Part shown: piece after piece, positions 45,320 through 55,093 of the stretch
Layout: each line of letters begins with the position of its first letter
Numbering within the stretch: position 1 is the first letter of the stretch
From: a bacterium
GTDB taxonomy: Bacteria; Krumholzibacteriota; Krumholzibacteriia; LZORAL124-64-63
Reading direction: 5' to 3'
Assembly (NCBI GenBank): GCA_016719645.1
Contig: JADJYS010000036.1
Coordinates: 46,501-110,500, forward strand
DNA length: 64,000 bases
Notes under the pieces: model-generated
Databases searched by the model: none
What the model was told of the DNA's origin: nothing
The model's input: only the letters and a program-made list of their open reading frames with translations
Made by a program: the position numbers and the translations under genes

Positions 45320-48300
45320 ATGTCCCGCTGGCTCTGCATTTCCATCCCGCTGGTCGCGTTCGGCCTGAGCAGCCTGCTGCTGATCGCATCGCTGCCCGCA
45401 ACGGCGGCCGCCGCCCTCGTCGTGGAGCCGGACTCGCTGTCGGTCGAACTCCCGCCGGACGGCGTCGCCACGGCCTCCCTGCTGATCAGCAATACGGGGA
45501 AAACTCCCCTGGCATGGACGGCCTTCCTCTCCATGCCCGGGGCGTCCCAGGCCGGGACCCGCGGCGCCGGCTTCACCTATCGCGACATCCCGATGGAACG
45601 GACCGACCGGCCCGCCGGCGCCGACAACGGCGACGCGGCGCCGCCTCCGTTCGCCAAGCGCATCTACAGCAGCGATCGGCAGCGGAGCGTCGGCCCCCGC
45701 ATCCTGCTCCACGCCACCTACCACCCCGAGAACGACGCCTACTCGCTGGCGCTGCAGCGCCTGGGACTGAGCCACACCGTGGTGACGAACTGGTCGTCGC
45801 TGACCGAGGCGCTCACGGACGACGGCCCCTGGGATCTGGTCGTGGTCAACAACTACAGTCTGACCGCGTCGGCGGCGGCCCTCGCGGCGCTGTCCGGACA
45901 TCTGGACGCCGGCGGCCGGCTGATCTACGCCGACTGGTCCGTCGCCTATCACCCCAATCACGGTCTGCTGACACGCCTCGGCGTGTTCTACCGGTCGTCC
46001 TTCACCCAGCCCCTGGACGTCACGGCGCTCGATCCCCGGCACCGCTGTTTCCGGCTGCCGAATGCGGTCACGGGACTGAGCTGGAGCGAGGACCAGCTTC
46101 CCGTCGACGGGCAGATCGTCACGGCCCTCGCCGGCGCGCAGCGACTGGCCGAGTTCCCGGATCACCCCGGCTCCGGCGCGATCGTCCTGAGCGAGTCGCG
46201 GTTCGCCATCTTCAACGCCTTCCAGGCCGCGAACTACGGCGCCGACGACAACGACAACGGCGTGCCCGACATGGTCGAACTGGCCGAGAACGAGATCGTC
46301 CTGGTCGCCGCCGGCGCCCGCTGGCTGTCGATCTCCCCGGAAGCCGGCACGCTGCCGGCCGGCGGCACCCAGACCGTGACGGCGACCTTCGACGCCGCCG
46401 CGCTCTGCGGCGACGAGCGGACGGCGCTGATCGTCGTGGAGAGCGACGATGCGGTCGTGCCGCAGGTCGAGATCCCGGTGACGCTCCACGTGTCGGCCAG
46501 CCCGGGCATCGTGGCCGCTCCGGCGAGCTTCGACTTCGGCCTGCGGCCGACCGGGTACGCCGCGCACGCATCGCTGCTGCTGTCCAACGACGGGTGCTGG
46601 CCGCTGACGGTCGCTTCCCTGACGACCGATCAAGCCGAGTTCTCCGTCACGCCCGCCGGTCCGTTCACGCTGGCCCCGGAAGCGACGCAGACCGTCGAGG
46701 TGACCTACGCGCCGACGGAATCCGGCATCGACCTCGGCACCCTGACGATCCTGAGCGACGACCCGCTGCTGCCGTCGCTCGCGGTGCCCCTGTCGGGATC
46801 GGCCGGGTCGCCGCCGGCGATCAGCGTCACGCCCGACTCGCTCGCGATGTCGCTCCACCCCGGCCAGGTCGGAACCGCCGCGCTCGCGCTCGGCAATTCC
46901 GGGGAGCTCGACCTGGTCTGGTCGGCGCACGTGAACGCCGCCGGCGCCGTCGCCGCGAGGACGCGCGGCGCCGTCTACGCGATCGACGAACTGCCGGCGC
47001 GTTCAAACGCAGGGCAGGCCGGAGAGACCAACGGCGTGCAGCCGGACGCACCGTGGTCCGGGCGACGCGTCTACACCGGCGACCGCCGCGCCGGCTACGA
47101 GCCGCGCATCCTGCTGCTGACCTCCACCAGCTGGTGGACCGACGCCTTCAACCTGGCGCTGCAGCGGCTGGGTTTCGGCTTCACGATGGTGTCGGATTGG
47201 GGGGAACTGGAGGCGGCGCTCGCCGGCGACGACCCCTGGGATCTGGTGATCGTGAACAACTACTACGCCTCGACGATGGTGTCGGGCCTCGATGCGCTCG
47301 TCGGCCACCTCGACGAGGGCGGCACCCTGATCTTCGCCGACTGGGCGGTCTACAGCTACCCCCATCACGAACTGTTGACGCGCCTCGGGGTCACCTACCA
47401 GTCGACGTTCACGACGCCCCTGGACTTCGCGGCGACCAACCCCGACCACCTCTGCTTCCGCCATCCCAACACGATCGGCGCCCTGCACTGGGACCAGGAC
47501 CAGTCCACGCGCGACGGCCAGATCGTCGCGGTGGACCCCGGCGCTCTCCAGCTGGCGGCGTTCGCCGGCTACCCCGGCTCCGGCGCGGTCGTCCTGGCCG
47601 CGTCGGGCCGCGCCGTCTTCAACGGCTTCCAGTGGACGAACTTCTCCGCCGACGACAACGGCAACGGCGTGCGGGACGCCGTCGAACTGGCGGAGAACGA
47701 GATCATGCTCGTCGGCTTCGGCCCGTCCTGGCTGTCGGTCGCGCCGGACGCGGGCGTCGTGCACGGGGGCGAAGCCGTGGACCTGGCGGTGACCTGCGAC
47801 GCCACGCACCTGTGCGGCGACGAATTCGCGGCGCTCATCGGCCTCGCCAGCAACGACCCGCTCACGCCCGAGGCCACCACGCCGGTATCGCTGCACGTGA
47901 GCGAGGAACCAGACATCACCGTCACGTCGGCCGACCTGGACTTCGGGCCCGTCATCATCGGCGCCGCGGCGACCAGGACGGTGAACCTCGTCAACGACGG
48001 CTGCAGCGAGCTGACGATCACCGGCGTATCCTCGGACGACGGGCAGTTCACGTCACCCACGCCGTTCCCGGCCACGGTGCCCCAGAACCAGTCGCATTCC
48101 GTGGAGGTGATCTACCGACCGACCGGTGTCGGCCTGGTCGACCCCCCCGTGCTGACGCTCACGAGCGACGATCCCGACGAGCCGGTGATCACGCTGCGGA
48201 TGTCCGGCGCGGGAGTGCCGGCGCCCGTGATCTCCGTGGCGCCCGACTCGCTGGCGGCCGAACTGGTCGCCGGCGGCGAATCCGCGCAATCCCTGATGAT

Positions 48301-51300
48301 CCGCAACGACGGCCTGAGCGATCTCGTCTGGAGCGCGCGGATCGGCTACGACACCCCGGCCGCACCGGCCGGACCGGGCGACCTGAGCGGTGTGCGCGTC
48401 ATGTGGGCCGCGCACCACGGGCAGAGCCTGCCGGACTCCTGGTCGCAGATGGTCGGCGACCTCACGAAGCGAGGCGCCGAAGTCGTCGTCAACACCGCTC
48501 CGGTCACCCCGGATCTCCTGGACGGGTTCGACATCGTGTGGACCGTCAACTGCGCATCGGGCTGGTCGTCGTCGGAGATCGGCCTGCTGGCCGCCTGGCT
48601 GCGCGACGGGGGCGGGATGCTCCTGGAGGGCGACAACGACACGTTCCAGTCCGCGTTCAACGCGATCCTGGCCGCGGCGGGAGCGGGCATCGGCTACTCC
48701 ACGAGCGATGCCTATGCCGGAACGACCACGGAAATCACGCCGCACGAGACCACGGCGGACGTCAAGCGCCTGCGCCTCGATTCTCCGCAAGCCACCCTGG
48801 AGACCGTCGTCGAACCGGCGCAGATCCTGGTCAGGGATGCGAACGGCCTCACCGTGGGCGCCTGGAGCGAAGTGGGCCGTGGCCGCGTGATCGCCCTGAG
48901 CGATGAGCTGTTCCGCGACGCCGACATCGGCCTCGACGACAACCGCCGGTTCGGAGAGCTGGTGTTCGACTGGCTGGCCACGGACAACTGGCTGCGGATC
49001 TCGCCGCTCGCGGGCGTGCTCCCGCCCGGGAGCGCGCAGGAACTGGCCGTGGTGTTCGACGCGACCGGCCGCTGCGGCGCGACGCTGTCCGCGCGGATCA
49101 CCGTGGCGAGCAACGATCCCTACGCCCCCGCGATCGCGGTGCCGGCCACCCTCGAGCTGCTCGGCGAAGCGAACCTCACCGCCTCTGCTGCCGCCCTGTC
49201 CTTCGGGACCCTCTACCCCGGCACCTCGGCCACCGATACGCTGACGCTGGTCAACGACGGCTGCGTCCCCCTCGCGATCGCCGCCCTGACGTCCGACGAC
49301 GACGCGTTCACGATCTCCCCCGCCGGACCGGTCACCCTGGCGCCGCGCGGCTCGCTGGCCGTGACGGTCGTCTACGCGCCGGCCGCCGTCGGCACGCACG
49401 CCGCCACGCTGACGATCGCCAGCGACGATCCGGACGAACCCGCGTTCGCCGTGGCGCTGGCCGGCGCCTGCGCGGAGCCGCCGGTGATCACGCTGACGCC
49501 CGCCTCCCTCTCGGCCGTCCTGGAGCCGTTCGTCGACGAGGTGGCCCTGCCCCTGACGATCGGGAATCAAGGCCGCAGCGACCTGGTCTGGTCGGCCGTC
49601 GTCGCCGACGCCGCCGCCACGCGCCGCTACACCCTGCCGCGCCCGGACGCGTCGGACGCCGCGGCGTCCGGCGGCGAGCTGACGGCCGACCTGCGCGACC
49701 TCACCGGCGTGCGCATCATGTGGGACCGACGTCACGGGCAGGCCGCGCCCACGGACTGGAGCGGCATGATCCACGACCTCGCACAGCGCGGTGCGACGGT
49801 CACCGCCAACTCGGCGGCGATCACCCCGGCCCTGCTGTCCGGCTACGACATCTTCTGGTCCGTCAACTGCACTTCGTACCTCACGACGGACGAGAAGACG
49901 GCGCTGGCGGCCTGGACGATCGACGGCGGCGGCATCCTTCTGGAGGGAGACACCAACGCGTCCGTCTATCCTTTCAACCAGATCCTGTCCGCCGCGGGAA
50001 CCGGCATCGTCTACGCCTACACGGACGCCCACGGCGGCGACACGGCCCGGATCTCGGAACACGCGACCACGGCCGGCGTCGGCAGCCTTTTCCTGCCCAG
50101 CCCCGGCGCACACCTGTCGAGGGTCGTCATGCCGGGCGGGGTCCTGGTCCAGGACGCGACCGGCATGAAGACGGGCGCGTGGAGCCGGGTGGGCCGCGGT
50201 CGCGTCATCACGCTGAGCGACGAGATGTTCGGCGTGAACGGCCTGAACGCCGACGACAACCGCCTCTTCGGCAACCAGGTTTTCGACTGGCTGGCGGGCG
50301 CGGGCCGGGTGCAGATCGAGCCGGAGTCGGGCGTGATCCCGCCCGGCGAGAAGCAGGAAGCGAAGGTCTGGTTCAACGCGGCGGGCATCCTTTGCGGCAC
50401 CTACGCGACGCACATCACCCTGGCGAGCAACGACCCGGTCACGCCCGCGGCCATCTTGCCGGTGACGTTCGAAATCCCCGGCCAGCAGGACATCGCGGTC
50501 ACGCCGGCGGCCGTCGTTTTTGCTCAGCAACCCGTCGGCATCCCGGCGCAGGCGACGTTGACCGTGGCCAACACCGGCTGCCGACCGCTGACGGTGTCGG
50601 CCGTGACCTCGGATCACGTCGAGTTCACCGTCGCGCCGGCCGGCCCGTTCACCGTGGCGCCGGAATCGGCGCAGGAGGTGCTTGTCACCTACCTCCCGAC
50701 CGCCCAGGGTACGGTCACGGGCGCGCTGACGATCGCGAGCGACGACCTGGACGAGTCGTCGGTCGTGATCCCGTTCGCCGGGACCGCCGTGCCGGCGCCC
50801 CTGATCGCCGTGGCGCCGGACACGCTGGCTGCGACGCTCGACCCCGACGGCGTCGACCTGCGCCACCTGAAGATCGCCAACACGGGGCTGATCGACCTGC
50901 ACTGGTCGTTGTCCGTGACCGCGCTGGACGCGACCGCAACTGCGGAGCGCGCCGCGCCCAGCGTCCTGCTGCTGCCCTCCGAGGACACCGCGACCGACGC
51001 CTTCGTCCAGGCGCTGCAGCGACTGGGCTGGAGCTACACCGCGGTGTTGGACTATGCCGGCCTCAGGGCTCAGTTGGCGGCTGGCGGTCCCTGGGACCTC
51101 GTGATCGTCAACAACAACCAGGATGACTACGGCGATTCCGTGATCGACGACCTCGTGGACCATCTCGACGCCGGTCGCGCCCTGATCTTCGCCGACATCC
51201 ATACCAGCTGGATCCGAGAACACGAACTCCTGGGCCGCCTGGGCTTCACCTACCTCGCGTCCACCTCGATACCGCTGGATTTGGCGGCGACCGACCCGGA

Positions 51301-53506
51301 CCACCGCTGCTTCCGGATGCCCAACGCCGTGCGGCAATTCCACTGGGACCTGGATCCGTCCGGCACCAAGGCCCAGATCATCGCCGTCCACGAGGGGGCG
51401 CGCACGCTGGCGTCGTTCCAGGGCGTTGCGAGCTCCGGCGCGGTCGTGCTGAACGGGACCGGCCGCGCGATCTTCAACGCCTTCAGGTCCAGCATCTACA
51501 CCGGCGACGACGACGGCGACGGCCGGCGCGACATCGCCGAACTCGCGGAGAACGAAATCGTGCTGGTCGCCGGCCTGGCGCCCTGGCTGTCGGCGCAGCC
51601 GACCTCGGGCACGATCCCCCCGGGACAATCGCAGGACGTCGCGGTGACGATCGACGCGACGGTGACCCGCGCCACGACGGACCGCTGCAGCTCGGCCTTC
51701 GCCGCCCGGATCGACGTGGCCAGCGATGACCCGCTCATGCCCGTCGTCCCGGTGGGCGTCACGCTCGCGCTGCTCGGCGAGCCGGACATCACGGCGGGGG
51801 CGACGGACCTCGCCTTCGGAACGCAGCACATCGGGGGCACGGCCACGAGACCGTTCACCGTCACCAATGACGGCTGCGAACCGTTGACGATCGACACCCT
51901 GACGTCGAGCCACGCCGACTTCTCGATCGCGCCGGCCGGCCCGATCACGCTGGCGCCCGGCGCCATGCAACTCGTGACCGTAACCTACGCCCCGGCGGTG
52001 CTCGGCCCCGTCTCCGGCACGCTGACGATCGCCAGCAACGACAGGGACGAACCGGTGATCGTGCTGCCGCTGTCCGGCACCGGCCTGGCTCCGCCGGCGA
52101 TCGCGGTGACGCCGGATTCGCTCGTCGTGACGCTGGCGCCCGGCGAAACCGCGGCGTTCCCGCTGTCGATCAGCAACCTGGGCCCTGGCGAGCTGTTCTG
52201 GTCGGCGTCCACCCACCTCACGGCCTCGCCTGTCGGGAAGCCGGCGGACTCCGCCCTCGCATACCGGGAACTGCCGGCGGGTCCCGCCGAGCCCGCCGCC
52301 GTCGGGGACAACGGCGGGACGAAAACTCCCGCCCCCTTCGGCCTGCGCATCACCAGCGGCGACGGCGCGACGCGCAACGCCCCCCGCACGCTGCTGCTGG
52401 CCTCCTACGAGCCGGCGAACGACGCCTTCGCTCTGGCGCTGCAGCGGCTGGGCCTCGGGCACACCCTGGCGACCACCTGGCCGGACTTCCTCGCCGCCGC
52501 CGCGAACGACGGCCCCTGGGACCTGTTGATCGTGAGCAACTACTCGCAGGTGACGTCCTACACGGCCCTCAACGCCCTGACGGCGCACCTCGACGCCGGC
52601 GGCTCCCTGATCTACGCCGACTGGTCGGTGTACCTCGTCGCCAACCACGGCCTGCTGGGGCGTCTCGGCGTGTCGTACCAGTCCACCTTCAACACCCCGC
52701 TGGACGTGGCGGCCACGGATGGGAATCACGTCTGCTTCCAGTGGCCCCACGCGATCCGGGACCTCCACTGGGACGCGAACCCGCTGACGCGCGACGGCCA
52801 GTTCGTCGCGACGCTCCCCGGCGCCCGGCGTCTCGCCGCGTTCCGCGACCACCCGGACTCCGGCGCGATCGTGCTCGACGCGACCGGACGCGCCCTCTTC
52901 AACGCCTTCCAGACGGCGAACTACACGGCCGACGACGACGGCGACGGCCTGAGGGACGCGGTCGAACTGGCGCAGAACGAGATCGCCCTGGTCGGCCTGC
53001 GCGCGTCCTGGCTCACGGTCGCGCCCCAGACGGGCACGGTGCCGTCCGGCGGGACGCAGGAAGTGACGGCGACGTTCGACGCGACGGGCGCCGACGCCGG
53101 CGAACACCACGCCACGATCATCTTCCGCAGCGACGATCCGGCCGCGCCGCTGGTCCTGATACCGGCGACCATGACCGTGACCGGGACCGCGCTCGCGGCC
53201 GCCAAGCATGAACTGGAGACGGCCTTGGGGCTGCAACTGACCAACCGGCCCAACCCGTTCAACCCGAACACCCGGCTCCAGTTCAACCTGCTGCAAGGCG
53301 GAGAAACCGAGGTCGTGATCTACGACGCGCGCGGCGTGCTCGTGCAGCGGCTCCAGGCCGGCCGACTGCCGGCTGGCCCGGCGAGCCTGGACTGGAACGG
53401 GACCGACCAGCGCGGCCATCAGGTCGCCAGCGGCGTCTACCTGTACCGCCTGTACCAGGACGGGAGACAGCTGGGACAGAGCCGCAAGATGGTGCTCGTG
53501 CGGTGA
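45320..53506 (+). CDS. Giant exported multi-module protein with FlgD-like C-terminal sorting domain
   Basis: 2728 residues with a signal peptide (cleavage near ATAAAA). It is built of six units starting near residues 33, 500, 970, 1387, 1825 and 2258. Each unit has an Ig-like strand set (xPDSLxxxL...), a Rossmann-like amidotransferase/ThuA-type domain, a BACON-like WLxxxPxxGTxPxG segment and an ASH-type domain (FGxxxxGxxAxxxLxxxNDGC, TLAPxxxxxVxVTYxPT). Units 1, 2, 5 and 6 carry one Rossmann subtype (DAFxLALQRLG, WDLVxVNNY); units 3 and 4 another (GVRxMWxxxHGQ, FDIxWxVNC). The last unit lacks ASH and ends (2627-2728) in NRPNPFNPNTRLQFNL and GVYLYRL, the FlgD-like module common in type IX exported proteins. 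It is probably surface-anchored or secreted; ligand unknown. Confidence 0.9.
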   Translation: MSRWLCISIPLVAFGLSSLLLIASLPATAAAALVVEPDSLSVELPPDGVATASLLISNTGKTPLAWTAFLSMPGASQAGTRGAGFTYRDIPMERTDRPAGADNGDAAPPPFAKRIYSSDRQRSVGPRILLHATYHPENDAYSLALQRLGLSHTVVTNWSSLTEALTDDGPWDLVVVNNYSLTASAAALAALSGHLDAGGRLIYADWSVAYHPNHGLLTRLGVFYRSSFTQPLDVTALDPRHRCFRLPNAVTGLSWSEDQLPVDGQIVTALAGAQRLAEFPDHPGSGAIVLSESRFAIFNAFQAANYGADDNDNGVPDMVELAENEIVLVAAGARWLSISPEAGTLPAGGTQTVTATFDAAALCGDERTALIVVESDDAVVPQVEIPVTLHVSASPGIVAAPASFDFGLRPTGYAAHASLLLSNDGCWPLTVASLTTDQAEFSVTPAGPFTLAPEATQTVEVTYAPTESGIDLGTLTILSDDPLLPSLAVPLSGSAGSPPAISVTPDSLAMSLHPGQVGTAALALGNSGELDLVWSAHVNAAGAVAARTRGAVYAIDELPARSNAGQAGETNGVQPDAPWSGRRVYTGDRRAGYEPRILLLTSTSWWTDAFNLALQRLGFGFTMVSDWGELEAALAGDDPWDLVIVNNYYASTMVSGLDALVGHLDEGGTLIFADWAVYSYPHHELLTRLGVTYQSTFTTPLDFAATNPDHLCFRHPNTIGALHWDQDQSTRDGQIVAVDPGALQLAAFAGYPGSGAVVLAASGRAVFNGFQWTNFSADDNGNGVRDAVELAENEIMLVGFGPSWLSVAPDAGVVHGGEAVDLAVTCDATHLCGDEFAALIGLASNDPLTPEATTPVSLHVSEEPDITVTSADLDFGPVIIGAAATRTVNLVNDGCSELTITGVSSDDGQFTSPTPFPATVPQNQSHSVEVIYRPTGVGLVDPPVLTLTSDDPDEPVITLRMSGAGVPAPVISVAPDSLAAELVAGGESAQSLMIRNDGLSDLVWSARIGYDTPAAPAGPGDLSGVRVMWAAHHGQSLPDSWSQMVGDLTKRGAEVVVNTAPVTPDLLDGFDIVWTVNCASGWSSSEIGLLAAWLRDGGGMLLEGDNDTFQSAFNAILAAAGAGIGYSTSDAYAGTTTEITPHETTADVKRLRLDSPQATLETVVEPAQILVRDANGLTVGAWSEVGRGRVIALSDELFRDADIGLDDNRRFGELVFDWLATDNWLRISPLAGVLPPGSAQELAVVFDATGRCGATLSARITVASNDPYAPAIAVPATLELLGEANLTASAAALSFGTLYPGTSATDTLTLVNDGCVPLAIAALTSDDDAFTISPAGPVTLAPRGSLAVTVVYAPAAVGTHAATLTIASDDPDEPAFAVALAGACAEPPVITLTPASLSAVLEPFVDEVALPLTIGNQGRSDLVWSAVVADAAATRRYTLPRPDASDAAASGGELTADLRDLTGVRIMWDRRHGQAAPTDWSGMIHDLAQRGATVTANSAAITPALLSGYDIFWSVNCTSYLTTDEKTALAAWTIDGGGILLEGDTNASVYPFNQILSAAGTGIVYAYTDAHGGDTARISEHATTAGVGSLFLPSPGAHLSRVVMPGGVLVQDATGMKTGAWSRVGRGRVITLSDEMFGVNGLNADDNRLFGNQVFDWLAGAGRVQIEPESGVIPPGEKQEAKVWFNAAGILCGTYATHITLASNDPVTPAAILPVTFEIPGQQDIAVTPAAVVFAQQPVGIPAQATLTVANTGCRPLTVSAVTSDHVEFTVAPAGPFTVAPESAQEVLVTYLPTAQGTVTGALTIASDDLDESSVVIPFAGTAVPAPLIAVAPDTLAATLDPDGVDLRHLKIANTGLIDLHWSLSVTALDATATAERAAPSVLLLPSEDTATDAFVQALQRLGWSYTAVLDYAGLRAQLAAGGPWDLVIVNNNQDDYGDSVIDDLVDHLDAGRALIFADIHTSWIREHELLGRLGFTYLASTSIPLDLAATDPDHRCFRMPNAVRQFHWDLDPSGTKAQIIAVHEGARTLASFQGVASSGAVVLNGTGRAIFNAFRSSIYTGDDDGDGRRDIAELAENEIVLVAGLAPWLSAQPTSGTIPPGQSQDVAVTIDATVTRATTDRCSSAFAARIDVASDDPLMPVVPVGVTLALLGEPDITAGATDLAFGTQHIGGTATRPFTVTNDGCEPLTIDTLTSSHADFSIAPAGPITLAPGAMQLVTVTYAPAVLGPVSGTLTIASNDRDEPVIVLPLSGTGLAPPAIAVTPDSLVVTLAPGETAAFPLSISNLGPGELFWSASTHLTASPVGKPADSALAYRELPAGPAEPAAVGDNGGTKTPAPFGLRITSGDGATRNAPRTLLLASYEPANDAFALALQRLGLGHTLATTWPDFLAAAANDGPWDLLIVSNYSQVTSYTALNALTAHLDAGGSLIYADWSVYLVANHGLLGRLGVSYQSTFNTPLDVAATDGNHVCFQWPHAIRDLHWDANPLTRDGQFVATLPGARRLAAFRDHPDSGAIVLDATGRALFNAFQTANYTADDDGDGLRDAVELAQNEIALVGLRASWLTVAPQTGTVPSGGTQEVTATFDATGADAGEHHATIIFRSDDPAAPLVLIPATMTVTGTALAAAKHELETALGLQLTNRPNPFNPNTRLQFNLLQGGETEVVIYDARGVLVQRLQAGRLPAGPASLDWNGTDQRGHQVASGVYLYRLYQDGRQLGQSRKMVLVR
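45410..53190 (+). repeat. Six protein-level tandem modules (A-A-B-B-A-A)
   Basis: Module starts near 45416, 46820, 48229, 49480, 50795 and 52092; each is about 1.25-1.45 kb. Similarity is clear in protein but diverged in DNA, so this is ancient duplication, not a recent array. The order of Rossmann subtypes is A, A, B, B, A, A. Confidence 0.75.
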
Positions 53507-53530
53507 GGCGGGATGGCGGCGGCGGGCATC

Positions 53531-53554
53531 AGGGGCGCGGCGACCGCCGCGCCC
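53531..53554. terminator. G+C hairpin between convergent genes
   Basis: Perfect 10 bp stem (GGGGCGCGGC with its complement, GACC loop) 24 bp after the giant gene and 12 bp after the convergent TolC gene. No T-run. Confidence 0.55.
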
Positions 53555-53566
53555 CGACCGCCCATG

Positions 53567-55093
53567 TCACGACCCGGCCTGCGGAACCAGCGACCTCCCC
53601 GCCTCGAAGTCCCACAGCGTCTGCCGCCGCAGGTCCGCGCCGGCCAGCTGGTACTGGATGAAGGCGTCCAGGTAGGCCAGGCTGGCCTGCGTGAGCCGGC
53701 TGCGGTCCAGCGCGAGTTCCTGGCTCGTGATGTCCCCGTTGTCGAAGCGCTGCCGGCTGATGTCCAGGCCGCGGGTGGCGACCTCGACGCTGCGCGCCAG
53801 GACGTCGAGGCGGGCCCGGCTCTCGGCCAGGTTGCTCAGCGCCGCGTTGACCTGCAGAACCACCGACCGCCGCCGCTGGTCGATGTCGAGCCCGCTGCGC
53901 TCCAGCGCGGCGCGGGCCGCCGCCACCTCGGCGCCGTTGACGCCGCTGTCCCAGATCGGCACCGCGAGGGTGAAGGCCACGCCCTTGTTGCCGGGGCGGT
54001 GCCGCAGGTCGTCCCAGCTCAGGTCCCACATGTCGCGCAGGGGCAGGTCGTCGCTGCTGCCGATGCCGGTGAGGTCGTAGTAGGCGCTCAGCTCGCCCTT
54101 GACGGCCGAGCGCGCGTCGGTCTCCGCGACGGTGATCTCGGCGCGGCGCAGGCCGGCCTCGGTGTTGCGGATCTCGGCGCGGTTCTCCAGCGCGTGCCGC
54201 AGCGCGAGGTCGGCATCGACCTCGTAGAAGCGGGGCGCCGTCGCGGCCGCGACGCGGACGCGGGCGTCCATGGGCAGGCCCACGCCCAGCTTGAAGCGGT
54301 CGGCGGCGCGCGCGACGCCGCCCTCGGCCCCGAGCAGGTCGTTGCGGCTCTGGGCGAGGTCCACCTCCATCTGCAGGGCCTCCACCTCGGGGATCAGGCC
54401 GGCCGAGAACTTGCGGCTGGCGAGCTGGTAGGCGTCCTCTTGCCGGGCGAGGTCGTTGCGGGCGATCTCCAGGCGGCGCTGGGCGCGCAGGTAGTCGTAG
54501 AACTGGGCGGTCACGTCGTAGACGAGGCCGAGCTGGGCGGCGGTGTGGTTGCGGCGCGACTCGTCCAGGTTCAGCCGGGCGCGCTCGAGCGAGAGCTGCA
54601 GGGTGTTGGGCGTCAGCAGCGGCTGGGAGAAGTCGATCCGGTAGCTGTTGAACAAGGTGCGGCTCTCGAGCTTGGTGGCGGTCAGGTCGTCGTAGACGGT
54701 GTCGGTGCGGTGGTACACGTCCCCCGAGAGGCCGATGCGCCCGTTGGTCGGCAGCGGCTGGGTGAGCGTGAGGCCGGCGCGCCACTCGCGGCTGCCGTAG
54801 GCGGTGTACTGGGGCAACTGCCCCGGCTGGCTGACGCCCTGCACCGACTCGTCGTACTCGGGGGCGGCGAAGGCCAGGCCCACCTGGGTCCCGAAGCGGC
54901 CGCGCGCCGCGGCGACGTCCTGCTCGGCCTCCAGCAGGGCGAGACGCGCGACGCGGGCGTCGTAGCTCCCGGCGAGCGCCAGGTCGAGCGCCTCGGGCAG
55001 CGTGAGCGCGACGGTATCCGCCGGAGCGTCGGCCGCGGCGGCGAGACAAGGCGCGGCGAGCGTCGCCAGACAGCACATGAGCAGTGTTTTCAT
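53567..55093 (-). CDS. TolC-like outer membrane efflux protein
   Basis: 508 residues with a signal peptide (MKTLLMCCLATLAAPCLA). Two OEP repeats are seen: LTLPEALDLALAGSYDARVA near 40 and ALRHALENRAEIRNTEAGLRRAEI near 300, each followed by long amphipathic helices (KFSAGLIPEVEALQMEVDLA, QRFDNGDITSQELALDRSRL). It should form the trimeric exit duct of a tripartite pump. The ATG overlaps the permease stop by one base (TGATG), so this is the last gene of the efflux operon. Confidence 0.88.
   Translation of the reverse strand: MKTLLMCCLATLAAPCLAAAADAPADTVALTLPEALDLALAGSYDARVARLALLEAEQDVAAARGRFGTQVGLAFAAPEYDESVQGVSQPGQLPQYTAYGSREWRAGLTLTQPLPTNGRIGLSGDVYHRTDTVYDDLTATKLESRTLFNSYRIDFSQPLLTPNTLQLSLERARLNLDESRRNHTAAQLGLVYDVTAQFYDYLRAQRRLEIARNDLARQEDAYQLASRKFSAGLIPEVEALQMEVDLAQSRNDLLGAEGGVARAADRFKLGVGLPMDARVRVAAATAPRFYEVDADLALRHALENRAEIRNTEAGLRRAEITVAETDARSAVKGELSAYYDLTGIGSSDDLPLRDMWDLSWDDLRHRPGNKGVAFTLAVPIWDSGVNGAEVAAARAALERSGLDIDQRRRSVVLQVNAALSNLAESRARLDVLARSVEVATRGLDISRQRFDNGDITSQELALDRSRLTQASLAYLDAFIQYQLAGADLRRQTLWDFEAGRSLVPQAGS

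Noticed and set aside
48053..53419. A 1788-codon ORF antisense to the giant exported protein
   Set aside because: It has no family-like text and an Arg/Gly/Val composition expected of an antisense frame in G+C-rich sequence; the sense strand has signal peptide, modules and sorting domain.
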